DNA from: a bacterium
GTDB lineage: Bacteria; Patescibacteriota; Minisyncoccia; Phycocordibacterales; UBA6899
Direction: 5' to 3'
Assembly (NCBI GenBank): GCA_021851895.1
Contig: JAJZQJ010000010.1
Span: 1-49,520, forward strand
Length of the DNA stretch: 49,520 nucleotides
Below are positions 8,181-17,650 of this stretch, in pieces; position 1 is the first letter of the stretch; each line of letters begins with the position of its first letter. The notes beneath the pieces are model-generated. The model did not search any database, was not told the DNA's origin, and saw only the letters and a program-made list of their open reading frames with translations. The position numbers and the translations under genes are program-made.

Positions 8181-9491
8181 ATGGCCACCGAATGGATTCA
8201 CGGAAAGAAACTCAGCTACAGCGACCGCTGGAAGGATGGCATTCGACTCGTCATCAATGGCGGCAGTGAGACGCTCGAATCCGCCACCGTACCGATCGAG
8301 TGGCACTTCAGCGAAGCACTCATCGCGGAACGCCCGCGGTATATTGTCATCGTGGATTATGTCGCACCTGAAGGGGCGGCAGAAGATCCGATCGAATATG
8401 AATTCGGACGACGCTACATTGTAAAGGTGACTGACTTCGCGAAGTACCTCCAGCTCTATCGGGCGGGGAAGCACAAGATCATCTTCATTGTCTGCTGTGG
8501 CGACAAGAAGAACGCACGAGAGTCTGCCGAGGAACTTCTTCGGAAATCTCCAGACGGTCGAAGTTATGATCAAGGGATCATGCACTCGTTCGTCGAGCGC
8601 GGATGGTCGCTGGACAATAGAGCAAATGACAAGCTCTACGTGACGACCATCGACATCGAACTCCCAGAAGGACTTCTTGCCTCGAGGCCGAAAACGGGAT
8701 TCGGTGCATTCATATGGAAATGGAGTAACCACTATTTCAATCAGGGCCCTTCCGATGAATGCCAATACCGCAAAAGAAAGTGGTTTGCACTCATACCGAC
8801 GCTCATCTCTTTCGCCATCGGAAGAACACTGACGGGAATCTTCCTCACCGCGTACTCCGTACTGCTCGGGCTGCTGTTGGCATTCTTCGGATTCCGCCCA
8901 GTACACATCCTTATGAATATCAGAAATGGCTGGCTCAGCCTACAAGCTTTTTCATGGAGCATGGTGGCGTCAAAAAAATGGCGTTGCCTGCGCGATGAAT
9001 ACTACGACGAGAAGACACGCCAACGTGAGCCGGCGATCTTCCTGCCTGTCTGGCTTACACCGATCTTCATTTTGGCTGCAATCGCGACACCATTCGTGCT
9101 CATGAGGCTCGCGACACAACATCCGAATCTCGTGCATGGAGCAATCGCCATAGTCATCACATCTGCAGTCGGGATACTTGGGGCGTTCGCCATGATCTGG
9201 ATCGCTTCATCTATTTCATCGTCGTTCCTGAAGCCTTTCACCGCCAGGGCAACTCGCTATTTCAAAAAACAGCGAGTTGCGCTCAAGGAAAAGCGGCGGC
9301 TTGCACGTCTTCTTCCGAAAAAAGCCGACGTCCGACTCATGTCGACACTGCAATCGATATCCCTTGCCGGAGCGCCTATTCCCGAGAGAGTAGACATCGC
9401 CAAGGTGATCAAGCGCACTGCGCTGCCGATCAAATTCAAGCTCGGTTTTTGGGTTGCGAAATCGAAGGTATGCAAACCCTACGAGCGCTGA
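8181..9491 (+). CDS. Hypothetical multi-TM membrane protein with N-terminal soluble domain
   Basis: SD AGGGAGG before ATG 8181; several hydrophobic helices in the second half. Confidence 0.7.
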   Translation: MATEWIHGKKLSYSDRWKDGIRLVINGGSETLESATVPIEWHFSEALIAERPRYIVIVDYVAPEGAAEDPIEYEFGRRYIVKVTDFAKYLQLYRAGKHKIIFIVCCGDKKNARESAEELLRKSPDGRSYDQGIMHSFVERGWSLDNRANDKLYVTTIDIELPEGLLASRPKTGFGAFIWKWSNHYFNQGPSDECQYRKRKWFALIPTLISFAIGRTLTGIFLTAYSVLLGLLLAFFGFRPVHILMNIRNGWLSLQAFSWSMVASKKWRCLRDEYYDEKTRQREPAIFLPVWLTPIFILAAIATPFVLMRLATQHPNLVHGAIAIVITSAVGILGAFAMIWIASSISSSFLKPFTARATRYFKKQRVALKEKRRLARLLPKKADVRLMSTLQSISLAGAPIPERVDIAKVIKRTALPIKFKLGFWVAKSKVCKPYER

Positions 9492-9497
9492 CCATCG

Positions 9498-9523
9498 ACT
9501 CGCCACGAAGTGGCGAGTTTTTC
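9498..9523 (+). terminator. Intrinsic terminator
   Basis: ACTCGCCAC..GTGGCGAGTTTTT. Confidence 0.85.
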
Positions 9524-9692
9524 ATTGCACGGAAGAACTGCACACCATGGCATTCATATTTTTGAACGCAAAGAGGCTTGATAGACTCCATCCCGCTTTT
9601 TTACTATGGTGCTATAATGGTCATATTAACAATTAAGCGAATTTCTGCGTCATTATCGCACCGAAAATCTTCGTTGCGCAATATGGCGCGGA

Positions 9693-11864
9693 ATGAAAAA
9701 TATGCAAAAACGCACATATACCGTCGAAATCGGGGGGAGGCCGCTTGTCGCGGAATTCACCGATCTCGCAGATCAGGCTCAGGGTTCGGTCATCATCCAC
9801 TATGGAGACTCCGCAGTACTTGCGACCTGTGTCATGGGTAAGAAGCCAAAGGAAGGAGGGGACTTCTTTCCACTCACCGTTGATTATGAGGAACGCTTCT
9901 ATGCTGCAGGAAAGATCCTCGGCAGCCAATACACGCGCAGGGAAGGAAGGCCCGCAGATACTGCGATACTCTCTGGTCGCATCATCGACCGCACCATTCG
10001 CCCACTTTTTGACCAGCGCATGCGCTATGAGGTACAAGTCGTTGCCACCGTGCTTGCACTCGATCAATTTGAGACGGATATCCTCGCAGTAAATGCAACA
10101 TCGCTTGCACTGTGCGTCTCTGAGATCCCATGGGCAGGTCCAGTCGGCGCAGTACGGATCGCGCGACTCGGAAGTGAATGGATCATCATGCCACCCACAA
10201 AGACTGCTGATGAAAAAGAGATCACCTACGATGCGATCCTCACCCTTTGTGGAAAAGACGGTGCGATCAATATGATCGAAATGGAAGGGAATGAACTCGA
10301 GGAAGAGCTCATCATGGAAGCACTTGAGCTTGCCACGAAGGAGATCACAAAACTTGAGGATTTCCAGAAGAAGATCATTGCAGAACTCGGAAAGACGAAG
10401 CGCGTCATTACGCTCGCTGAAGTCACCCCTGAGATCAAAGCACTTTTTTCCACACATATACTCCCGAAATTTGAACAGACGATCTTCGCGAATAGCGCAG
10501 GTCGCAAGCTCGAATACGAGCTCATGGAAGAATGGCTCACGCTTGTGAAAACACAAGAAGGGATGGATGTCACACTTGCTGCATATTATTTCGATGAAGA
10601 AGTGAATCAATTGCTCCACCGTAAGGCGATCTTGGAAAACTTGCGCCCTGATGGCCGCGATTTCGACACCGTACGACCGCTCGCCGCACAAGCAGGAGGA
10701 TTTTCACCCGTACATCACGGAACAGGGATCTTCTACCGTGGAGGGACACACGTACTTTCAGTACTCACTCTTGGCGGCCCTGACGCAGCACAGATCATTG
10801 AAGGCATTGAGGTGATCGGAAAGAAACGTTACATGCATCACTACAATTTCCCACCATACTCTTCAGGAGAAGTGGGGCGCGTAGGGAGCACGAACCGACG
10901 TATGATCGGACACGGAGCACTTGCCGAGAAAGCGCTCCTGCCAGTACTTCCGCCACAAGAGGAATTTCCTTATACGATACGCATTGTATCAGAAGCGCTC
11001 GCGTCAAATGGTTCGACATCAATGGCCTCAACTTGTGGCTCAACACTCGCGCTCATGGACGCAGGCGTGCCTATCAGGAAACCTGTCGCAGGTATTGCAT
11101 CAGGCCTCATGATGGATGAAAAGGGAGGATATAAGGTACTTACTGATATCCAAGGACCAGAGGACCATCATGGAGATATGGACTTCAAGGTGGCAGGTAC
11201 TCGCGACGGAGTCACCGCAATCCAGATGGATGTGAAGGTTGACGGGATTCCGCTCCCTATCCTCCGCGAAGCATTTGCAAAGGCAAAGACTGCACGCCTC
11301 TCCATATTGAAGGTTATGGAAGAAGCGATCGCAGCACCACGAAAGGACATCTCTCCTCGTGCGCCAAAGATCATGGTACTCAAGATCAAGCCTGAGCAGA
11401 TCGGAGGCGTCATCGGTTCGGGAGGAAAGACCGTGAAAGAGATCCGTGATGTCACCGGTGCGGAGATCGATATTGAAGATGATGGAACGGTCTACGTCAC
11501 CGGAAAGAATGGGAGTGCCGAAAAAGCATATGAGTGGATCGCTGACCTCACGAAAGAGTGGACAAGAGGAGAGCGCACACAAGGAGAAGTCGTCAAACTC
11601 ACCGACTTCGGTGCGTTCGTCAAACTCGGCCGCGCGACAGAGGGTATGGTACATGTCTCTGAAATTGCACCATGGAAGGTTGCGAAGCCAAGCGACTTGC
11701 TCATGGTGGGAGAGATCGTCCCGATCTATGTCGGTGAAACCGATGATCGAGGAAGACTCGCACTCTCCATCAAGCGCGCCGATGCTCATCGTTATGATGA
11801 CCGCAAGCCGAAAGAAGTCATTGCAGAGGAGCAGGCAAAGAAAGATCCAACAGAGCAAGCATGA
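9693..11864 (+). CDS. pnp: Polyribonucleotide nucleotidyltransferase (PNPase)
   Basis: Two RNase PH domains, KH (IGGVIGSGGKTVKEIRDVTGAEIDIEDDG) and S1 (GEVVKLTDFGAFVKLG) domains. Confidence 0.97.
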   Translation: MKNMQKRTYTVEIGGRPLVAEFTDLADQAQGSVIIHYGDSAVLATCVMGKKPKEGGDFFPLTVDYEERFYAAGKILGSQYTRREGRPADTAILSGRIIDRTIRPLFDQRMRYEVQVVATVLALDQFETDILAVNATSLALCVSEIPWAGPVGAVRIARLGSEWIIMPPTKTADEKEITYDAILTLCGKDGAINMIEMEGNELEEELIMEALELATKEITKLEDFQKKIIAELGKTKRVITLAEVTPEIKALFSTHILPKFEQTIFANSAGRKLEYELMEEWLTLVKTQEGMDVTLAAYYFDEEVNQLLHRKAILENLRPDGRDFDTVRPLAAQAGGFSPVHHGTGIFYRGGTHVLSVLTLGGPDAAQIIEGIEVIGKKRYMHHYNFPPYSSGEVGRVGSTNRRMIGHGALAEKALLPVLPPQEEFPYTIRIVSEALASNGSTSMASTCGSTLALMDAGVPIRKPVAGIASGLMMDEKGGYKVLTDIQGPEDHHGDMDFKVAGTRDGVTAIQMDVKVDGIPLPILREAFAKAKTARLSILKVMEEAIAAPRKDISPRAPKIMVLKIKPEQIGGVIGSGGKTVKEIRDVTGAEIDIEDDGTVYVTGKNGSAEKAYEWIADLTKEWTRGERTQGEVVKLTDFGAFVKLGRATEGMVHVSEIAPWKVAKPSDLLMVGEIVPIYVGETDDRGRLALSIKRADAHRYDDRKPKEVIAEEQAKKDPTEQA

Positions 11865-11883
11865 TCAATGTTTGCTCATAGAA

Positions 11884-11910
11884 AAATACACGCAAATGCG
11901 TGTATTTTTT
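11884..11910 (+). terminator. Intrinsic terminator of pnp
   Basis: AAATACACGCAAATGCGTGTATTTTTT. Confidence 0.85.
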
Positions 11911-11913
11911 GTA

Positions 11914-11936
11914 AAAAAACGGGCAAGTGCCCGTTT
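11914..11936 (-). terminator. Intrinsic terminator of the minus-strand gene
   Basis: AAACGGGCAAGTGCCCGTTT with T-run on the minus strand. Confidence 0.75.
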
Positions 11937-11938
11937 GA

Positions 11939-12514
11939 TCATTCTTCTTGATACTTCCGTTCACGACGATCCATAAATGGCCTATGTTTTCGATTCCAAT
12001 CATCCACCATGGATGCGGCAGTGACAAATACGACAAGTCCATAGGGGAGGAGTAGTGATATGTCGATATGCGCGACAAGGCGGAGAAAAATCATGAAAAG
12101 CGCAAAGAGCGCGAAAGTCGGCGCAATGTCGCGCTCTCTGCTTTCCCCTGCATAGACGAGAATGGAAAGCACGGTAAGAACGATACCAGTGATGAAAAGT
12201 GGGCGAGGGAGTGCAAATGAGCGACCCCCCACAAAAAGCACGACGCCTATGTAAATGCTATCCAAAAGACTCACCACACCTCGACCACCCCGAAAGAGTC
12301 CGTACCATAAGACGACGAGAAAATATGGGAATAACAACACTCTCCCCAATGTCGTATGATAAACGCCAGTCCAGAAAAGGAATAACGTGAGCGAAAGAAA
12401 GAACAATGCGTTGCGCACAACACCTCCATAAATGAGAGCCTGCGGGATTGTAACGCGGGAGCGTATATTTTTCAAGTAACAAAATGGATTGACGCAACGT
12501 AAGGAGTGGCACAT
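11939..12514 (-). CDS. Hypothetical multi-TM membrane protein (true start probably downstream of the ORF start)
   Basis: Hydrophobic helices throughout; terminator downstream. Confidence 0.6.
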   Translation of the reverse strand: MCHSLRCVNPFCYLKNIRSRVTIPQALIYGGVVRNALFFLSLTLFLFWTGVYHTTLGRVLLFPYFLVVLWYGLFRGGRGVVSLLDSIYIGVVLFVGGRSFALPRPLFITGIVLTVLSILVYAGESRERDIAPTFALFALFMIFLRLVAHIDISLLLPYGLVVFVTAASMVDDWNRKHRPFMDRRERKYQEE

Positions 12515-12532
12515 AATGACGATACGATAATC

Positions 12533-13264
12533 ATGCGAAAACCTGATCCCATCTCAAATATATTTCGACTCGCGCTCTTCATCTTCGCGACGACTTTTGG
12601 TATTGGCATATATGCACTTATCGGTGCACCGGTACTTCGCATTGACCAACGAGGGTTACTGCAGCGAGCGGGCTCTGCGATTGCAAGTGTAGGCAATGTA
12701 GTCACACGATTCCTCCCCGCTGCGCATCTTCCTGAAATGGGAGGAAAACTTCAGTACACGCTGATCGATCCATCAGATGACATCCCCGGCATAAAACACA
12801 TGATCGCAGATGATATTCCATCTGCTGCGACGAAAGAGATCGTGCTCTCGAAAAACGGGAAAACTATCGGCGGCGAGGCCTTACTCGAATACCTCGATAG
12901 GGGAACAATACCACAAGGACTGCAAGGTGCGCTCTCTGAGGTACATTACATGGTGCGCAAGGGTGATACTCCAATAGGCACGCTCACCATAAAAACAACC
13001 AGCGGGGAATTCGCCTATGTAGAATTGCTCACCTACGAAAAGAAACTCGCGACAGCGCTCATGCAGCTCATCCATCCTGATCTCGGCAGTAGTGAAGCAC
13101 GCATGTTTGCAAAAATACCATTCGTCTCGAGAACGATAAATGGTCTTGATGCACGAACGCTGACAAATAGCGCTGATGAACCCATACTTATATGGGCACT
13201 CAAAGGAGATCTTTTTGTTGTTTCGGGAAGCAAACAGGACTTCATTCTCGCAACATCTAAATGA
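12533..13264 (+). CDS. Hypothetical membrane-anchored protein
   Basis: N-terminal TM (IFRLALFIFATTFGIGIYALIGAPV) then soluble domain; terminator follows. Confidence 0.65.
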   Translation: MRKPDPISNIFRLALFIFATTFGIGIYALIGAPVLRIDQRGLLQRAGSAIASVGNVVTRFLPAAHLPEMGGKLQYTLIDPSDDIPGIKHMIADDIPSAATKEIVLSKNGKTIGGEALLEYLDRGTIPQGLQGALSEVHYMVRKGDTPIGTLTIKTTSGEFAYVELLTYEKKLATALMQLIHPDLGSSEARMFAKIPFVSRTINGLDARTLTNSADEPILIWALKGDLFVVSGSKQDFILATSK

Positions 13265-13284
13265 CCCAAAAACGGGTCATTTTC
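13259..13284 (+). terminator. Intrinsic terminator
   Basis: AAATGACCC..GGGTCATTTTC. Confidence 0.75.
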
Positions 13285-13323
13285 ATATGCACATGTTTTC
13301 CCCAACAGGGCCTTCCAGTAATT

Positions 13324-13347
13324 ATGACTATACGTTAGTATAGTCAT
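13324..13347. promoter_or_regulatory. 10-bp inverted repeat covering the -10 box and abutting the start codon (candidate operator)
   Basis: ATGACTATAC-GTTA-GTATAGTCAT then ATG 13348. Confidence 0.55.
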
Positions 13348-13734
13348 ATGAATGAAAGCTATGAAATAGAGAAGGAGGCGCTACTTGTCGAGCGGGCGCG
13401 CATCAGGAAGCTCCTTCTCGGAGTCGGTCATCCCCATGAAGACGATCAATATGACTTTGATGCGAGCAGCGAGGAGACTGATCTTGAATTCCCTGATGAG
13501 TCGGATCGCGCATCTGAGATCGAGGATTTTTCCTCGAGAGTCATACTTGAAGGAGAACTTGAAAAACGTCTTCTCGAAGTGAAGGATGCACTCCATGCAC
13601 TCGATATCGGTACATATGGAAAGTGCATGATATGCGACGTAGTTATTCCAAAAGAAAGACTCTCTGCGAATCCTGCAGCACTCACGTGCATACTCCACGC
13701 CAACGTAGGAAGAGAGCGATCATCACAACTATGA
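13348..13734 (+). CDS. DksA/TraR-type zinc-finger protein
   Basis: ALDIGTYGKCMICDVVIPKERLSANPAALTCILH. Confidence 0.8.
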   Translation: MNESYEIEKEALLVERARIRKLLLGVGHPHEDDQYDFDASSEETDLEFPDESDRASEIEDFSSRVILEGELEKRLLEVKDALHALDIGTYGKCMICDVVIPKERLSANPAALTCILHANVGRERSSQL

Positions 13735-15263
13735 CTTTTTCTCGAACGTCAGCATTCCAGGTCGACTCCACGGGTGCACATGCGATTCAAGTCGATATCG
13801 ATAATCATGGGAAGGAATTTCATTTCAACATCGTTGGACTCGGGGACAAGGCAATAAGCGAATCAAAAGAACGTGTACTCTCGGCACTGCGCAACATGCG
13901 TAACACAAGCGTACTTGGAATGATCGGGAACATGACCATATCACTCGCCCCCGCCGAACTCCCCAAACATGGACCTGCATTCGACTTGCCCATAGCGATC
14001 GGCGTACTCAAAAGCACAAAGATACTTTCTGGTCACACTGACGGAATGGCATTCATCGGAGAGCTCGGGCTTGATGGAACACTCCGCCCGATACGCGGAG
14101 CACTTGCTGCCGCACGTGCAGCTGCGCAACTCGGAATCACCGCGTTATTCGTACCAATAGAAAATGCTGCGGAAGCGGCACTTGTACATGATGTTGCCAT
14201 CTTCGGCGCACATACGCTGAGTGAAATTGCTCGACATCTCGTAAAGCCGGACGATCCACTCCATAAGCCGATTGCTCAAACTCCACCGACTGCAATCGCG
14301 CAGGATGCGGAAGAGCAAATGAGTTATCTCGAGATAAGAGGTCAGGAAACAGCCAAGCGTGGCCTCCTTATTGCTGCCGCCGGTGGACACAATATCGCAC
14401 TCTATGGACCACCGGGCACAGGGAAGACACTGCTCGCACGAGCACTCATCGAACTCATCCCTCCGCTCTCAAAAGAAAAAGCCATCGAAACGACGATGAT
14501 CCACTCGCTTGCAGGAACGCTTCATGATCCCTACATAGGACAACCCCCACTACGTTCACCGCATCACACCGCATCGACCGTCGCACTCATTGGTGGTGGA
14601 CCCAATTTACGACCAGGGGAGATCACGCTCGCGCACAATGGCGTATTGTTTCTCGATGAATTCCCCGAATTCAGCAATCAAGTCATCGAAGCATTACGCG
14701 AACCACTCGAAGAAGGTTATGTTCGGGTTGCCCGCGCAAAGGGTGTTGCTCGATTTCCCTCACGTTTCATATTGGTGGCAGCAATGAATCCCTGCCCATG
14801 TGGATTCGCGGGAGACCAAAAGCGTATGTGCACATGTACTTCCGCACAACTCTCGCAATACAAACGAAAGCTCTCAGGTCCCATCGTCGATCGCATCGAC
14901 ATGTGGATCGAAGTCCCTCGTATCGACCACGAGGCGCTCCTCACAAAAAGCGACACTGACCCCACTGTACTCACTGAACTTCGCCATGCGGTGCGTAATG
15001 CCCATAAGCGTGCCAGTGCGCGGCAGGGAGAAGATAGGCGTAATGCACATCTGCGTGGCGCTGATCTCATGGATCACGCGCCACTCTCAACCGAGTGCAG
15101 GAGCATACTTGCTCGTTCAGCTCTTTCACTTGATCTTTCGGGGAGGGCGCTCCATCGCACGATAAGACTCGCACGCACAATCGCAGATCTCGCTGACAAA
15201 GAGCACATCGAACCCGAGCATATTCTTGAAGCGCTCTCCTATAGGCCAAGAATCGAACAATGA
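13731..15263 (+). CDS. comM: YifB/ComM-family Mg-chelatase-like AAA ATPase
   Basis: GHNIALYGPPGTGKTLLARAL, NGVLFLDEFPEF, NPCPCGFAGD; ATGA overlap with the previous CDS. Confidence 0.93.
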   Translation: MTFSRTSAFQVDSTGAHAIQVDIDNHGKEFHFNIVGLGDKAISESKERVLSALRNMRNTSVLGMIGNMTISLAPAELPKHGPAFDLPIAIGVLKSTKILSGHTDGMAFIGELGLDGTLRPIRGALAAARAAAQLGITALFVPIENAAEAALVHDVAIFGAHTLSEIARHLVKPDDPLHKPIAQTPPTAIAQDAEEQMSYLEIRGQETAKRGLLIAAAGGHNIALYGPPGTGKTLLARALIELIPPLSKEKAIETTMIHSLAGTLHDPYIGQPPLRSPHHTASTVALIGGGPNLRPGEITLAHNGVLFLDEFPEFSNQVIEALREPLEEGYVRVARAKGVARFPSRFILVAAMNPCPCGFAGDQKRMCTCTSAQLSQYKRKLSGPIVDRIDMWIEVPRIDHEALLTKSDTDPTVLTELRHAVRNAHKRASARQGEDRRNAHLRGADLMDHAPLSTECRSILARSALSLDLSGRALHRTIRLARTIADLADKEHIEPEHILEALSYRPRIEQ

Positions 15264-15306
15264 TGTTTCATTGCCGACAAAGGTGCAATCTGTTAATGTA
15301 TAATCC

Positions 15307-16032
15307 ATGCTTCCAATATATCTCGCGGCAGCGACCGCAATAGCTACAACCATTGGGGGACTTTTTGCCCTCCATATGCGCGACCGACTCCATCTCGTCC
15401 TCGGCTTCACTGCGGGCGCAGTGATCGGTGTCGCATTTTTCGACCTCATCCCAGAATCTTTCGATCTTGCAGGCAATGCATATGGGATGAATCATGTTTC
15501 TCTTTTCATCGCACTTGGCTTCCTCATCTATCTCGTCATCGACCGTACGATCACTCTACACTCTCACGAGACCGAAGAAGGGCATACACACAGTCATGGA
15601 AGAGGGCATTTCGGCGCAGGCAGTCTTTCTGCGCACAGCATGCTCGATGGTCTCGGCATCGGACTCGCGCTCAAAGTCTCCCCAGCAGTTGGAGCGGTTG
15701 TCGCGCTCGCAGTGCTTGCACATGATTTCTCTGACGGGATCAATACCGTATCCATGGTCATCAAGAACGGTGGAACAAAAAAGAAAGCACTACGTTGGCT
15801 TGCCGTCGACGCACTAACGCCATCACTGGGTATCCTCATCGCGTATTTCATCACCGTAAGCGATACGACCCTAGGACTCCTCCTTGCGCTCTTTAGTGGA
15901 TTCTTCCTCTACATCGGAGCCTCGGACCTTGTTCCTGAATCGCATCACAACCATCCAAAGAAACTCACGACGATCATGACCGTTCTCGGTGCCGCAACAC
16001 TCTACTTGATCATCAACGTTGCCGCATTCTAA
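15307..16032 (+). CDS. ZIP-family metal transporter
   Basis: HSMLDGLGIGLALKVSPAVG, LAHDFSDGINTVSM, multi-TM. Confidence 0.88.
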   Translation: MLPIYLAAATAIATTIGGLFALHMRDRLHLVLGFTAGAVIGVAFFDLIPESFDLAGNAYGMNHVSLFIALGFLIYLVIDRTITLHSHETEEGHTHSHGRGHFGAGSLSAHSMLDGLGIGLALKVSPAVGAVVALAVLAHDFSDGINTVSMVIKNGGTKKKALRWLAVDALTPSLGILIAYFITVSDTTLGLLLALFSGFFLYIGASDLVPESHHNHPKKLTTIMTVLGAATLYLIINVAAF

Positions 16033-16070
16033 AACACCGCGCATGCAAAGCATGTGCGGTGTTTTAGAAT
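16026..16070 (+). terminator. Strong stem-loop terminator
   Basis: ATTCTAAAACACCGC..GCGGTGTTTTAGAAT, 15-bp arms. Confidence 0.75.
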
Positions 16071-16233
16071 GTAATAGGTGAGCGGTCATAGGTCACAGGA
16101 AATGCAAAGTGATGAGGTTATATGAGAATTCAAAAGCATACTGCATAGATATTACGCTATAGAAAACGAGGAATTTTCCGCAAGTTGCCTTGCTGTATTG
16201 GACACTCTTCTATACACCATGAAACGGCGAGGA

Positions 16234-16335
16234 TTTTTGTCGGCAGTGCCTTCCTTGGAGCGAGCACCGCAGTGAGGTGTATGAGTTATACATTGAACGA
16301 GGAGCGGAGCGAAAGGAAGGCAATCCCGACAAAAA
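16234..16335. repeat. Long-range inverted repeat element A
   Basis: TTTTTGTCGG-CAGT-GCCTTCCTT ... AAGGAAGGC-AATC-CCGACAAAAA. Confidence 0.8.
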
Positions 16336-16367
16336 GACCGGCGCCGATATTTTGCATAGGAAGTGGA

Positions 16368-16453
16368 GCATTTGCGCAAGCGAGTGCAGAGCACCGCTTA
16401 AAACAAAACATCGTGCTGCAGAGCAGCCGATGTTTTGTTTATTGCGCAAATGC
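16368..16453. repeat. Nested inverted repeat element B
   Basis: GCATTTGCGCAA ... TTGCGCAAATGC enclosing AAACAAAACATCG-T-GCTGC-AGA-GCAGC-CGATGTTTTGTTT. Confidence 0.85.
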
Positions 16454-16454
16454 G

Positions 16455-17327
16455 CTAAAAAGGATTGCGTGCCCCACGCACCTCAAAGTGAAGGTGTGGC
16501 CCAGTCGACTTGCCGGTATTTCCGGTAGCGCCGATATACTGACCGCGATCAACAGGATCTCCAACGCGCACATCGACACGTGAAAGGTGTCCATAGACTG
16601 TCTGAGTCCCATTTGGATGTTTGATAACGATGTAATTACCGTAACCACCACCCCAACCACCAACACTTGCAACGATAACAATACCTGGAGCCGCTGCACG
16701 TAATGGGGTTCCGATAGGACAACCAAGATCAATACCATTATGTCCGTGAATACCCTGGGTCTTATGACAGCCGAGCACTGGACGCAAATAATAACCTGCA
16801 ATATCCGGACCGCTATCTCTATTTACCAAACGATTCACAACCTTGGCAGGTAGTGGGGCTGCGGGCATTTCGCCATCGGGGATGATCACCGTATCGCCCA
16901 CAGTAAGCTTTCCATCCTCGAGACCGTTATAAGCAACGATTTCATCGACGTTTCCGCTGTAGAGTTTTGCGATCTTCGCAATCGTATCTCCCTTAACCAC
17001 CTTATGCTGCACGCTCGTTATCGGGAGAATGACAAGCGTCTGTCCTATCTTCAACTTACTCTTACGATTGAGATTATTCGCCCAGTAAATAGTATTCACT
17101 GAAATACCATATGTCGCTGCGATGGAAGAGATCGTGTCCCCCTCTTCCACGGTATACGTGCTGATGGCACCTGCTGCAGTCTCCGCCTGGAGATCAGTAA
17201 GCTCTGCGGCTGCACCCGATGGACCGGAAGCCGCTAGGAGCGCGCCTCCATCTGATGTCATATAATCCTCGATGGACCCCGCTTGTGCTACTGATGCGGT
17301 AAGCAGGGGGACCGTTTGGGCAGTCAA
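16455..17327 (-). CDS. LysM (x2) plus M23 peptidase; reading frame continues upstream to ~17534 with a signal peptide but no canonical start codon
   Basis: TVEEGDTISSIAATYGISVNTIYWANNL and a second LysM; GIHGHNGIDLG and GPHLHFEVR M23 motifs. Confidence 0.9.
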   Translation of the reverse strand: MTAQTVPLLTASVAQAGSIEDYMTSDGGALLAASGPSGAAAELTDLQAETAAGAISTYTVEEGDTISSIAATYGISVNTIYWANNLNRKSKLKIGQTLVILPITSVQHKVVKGDTIAKIAKLYSGNVDEIVAYNGLEDGKLTVGDTVIIPDGEMPAAPLPAKVVNRLVNRDSGPDIAGYYLRPVLGCHKTQGIHGHNGIDLGCPIGTPLRAAAPGIVIVASVGGWGGGYGNYIVIKHPNGTQTVYGHLSRVDVRVGDPVDRGQYIGATGNTGKSTGPHLHFEVRGARNPF

Positions 17328-17650
17328 CTTATGGTCGCCAACCGAAGAAGTCGCAAAAACCCTCCTGACGAGATCATCAAGAATTCCTGCATGTGCGACA
17401 GGTGCGAGAACCAGAGAGAGAGCAAAGAGTGCGCCGAGAAATATAACACCACGGTATGCGCTTCGCCCGAAGTGTGTTTTTGTTTGCTTGGATTGAATAA
17501 GCCGTTGAGTTATGCGGTGCAGTCGAAAGGTCGTTCAGCCTTGGGTATGATCGAAAATGAACGATGAATCATACTCCATCATTCCTCTAAGGGTAGCGCA
17601 GACAAAAAATTGCGTCAACGATGAATGTACGCTCACGTATTGAAAATTAT

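Noticed and set aside
9633-10691. 352-aa minus-strand ORF opposite pnp (also 11100-11858)
   Set aside because: Antisense to an unmistakable PNPase coding sequence; Cys/His-rich shadow translation.
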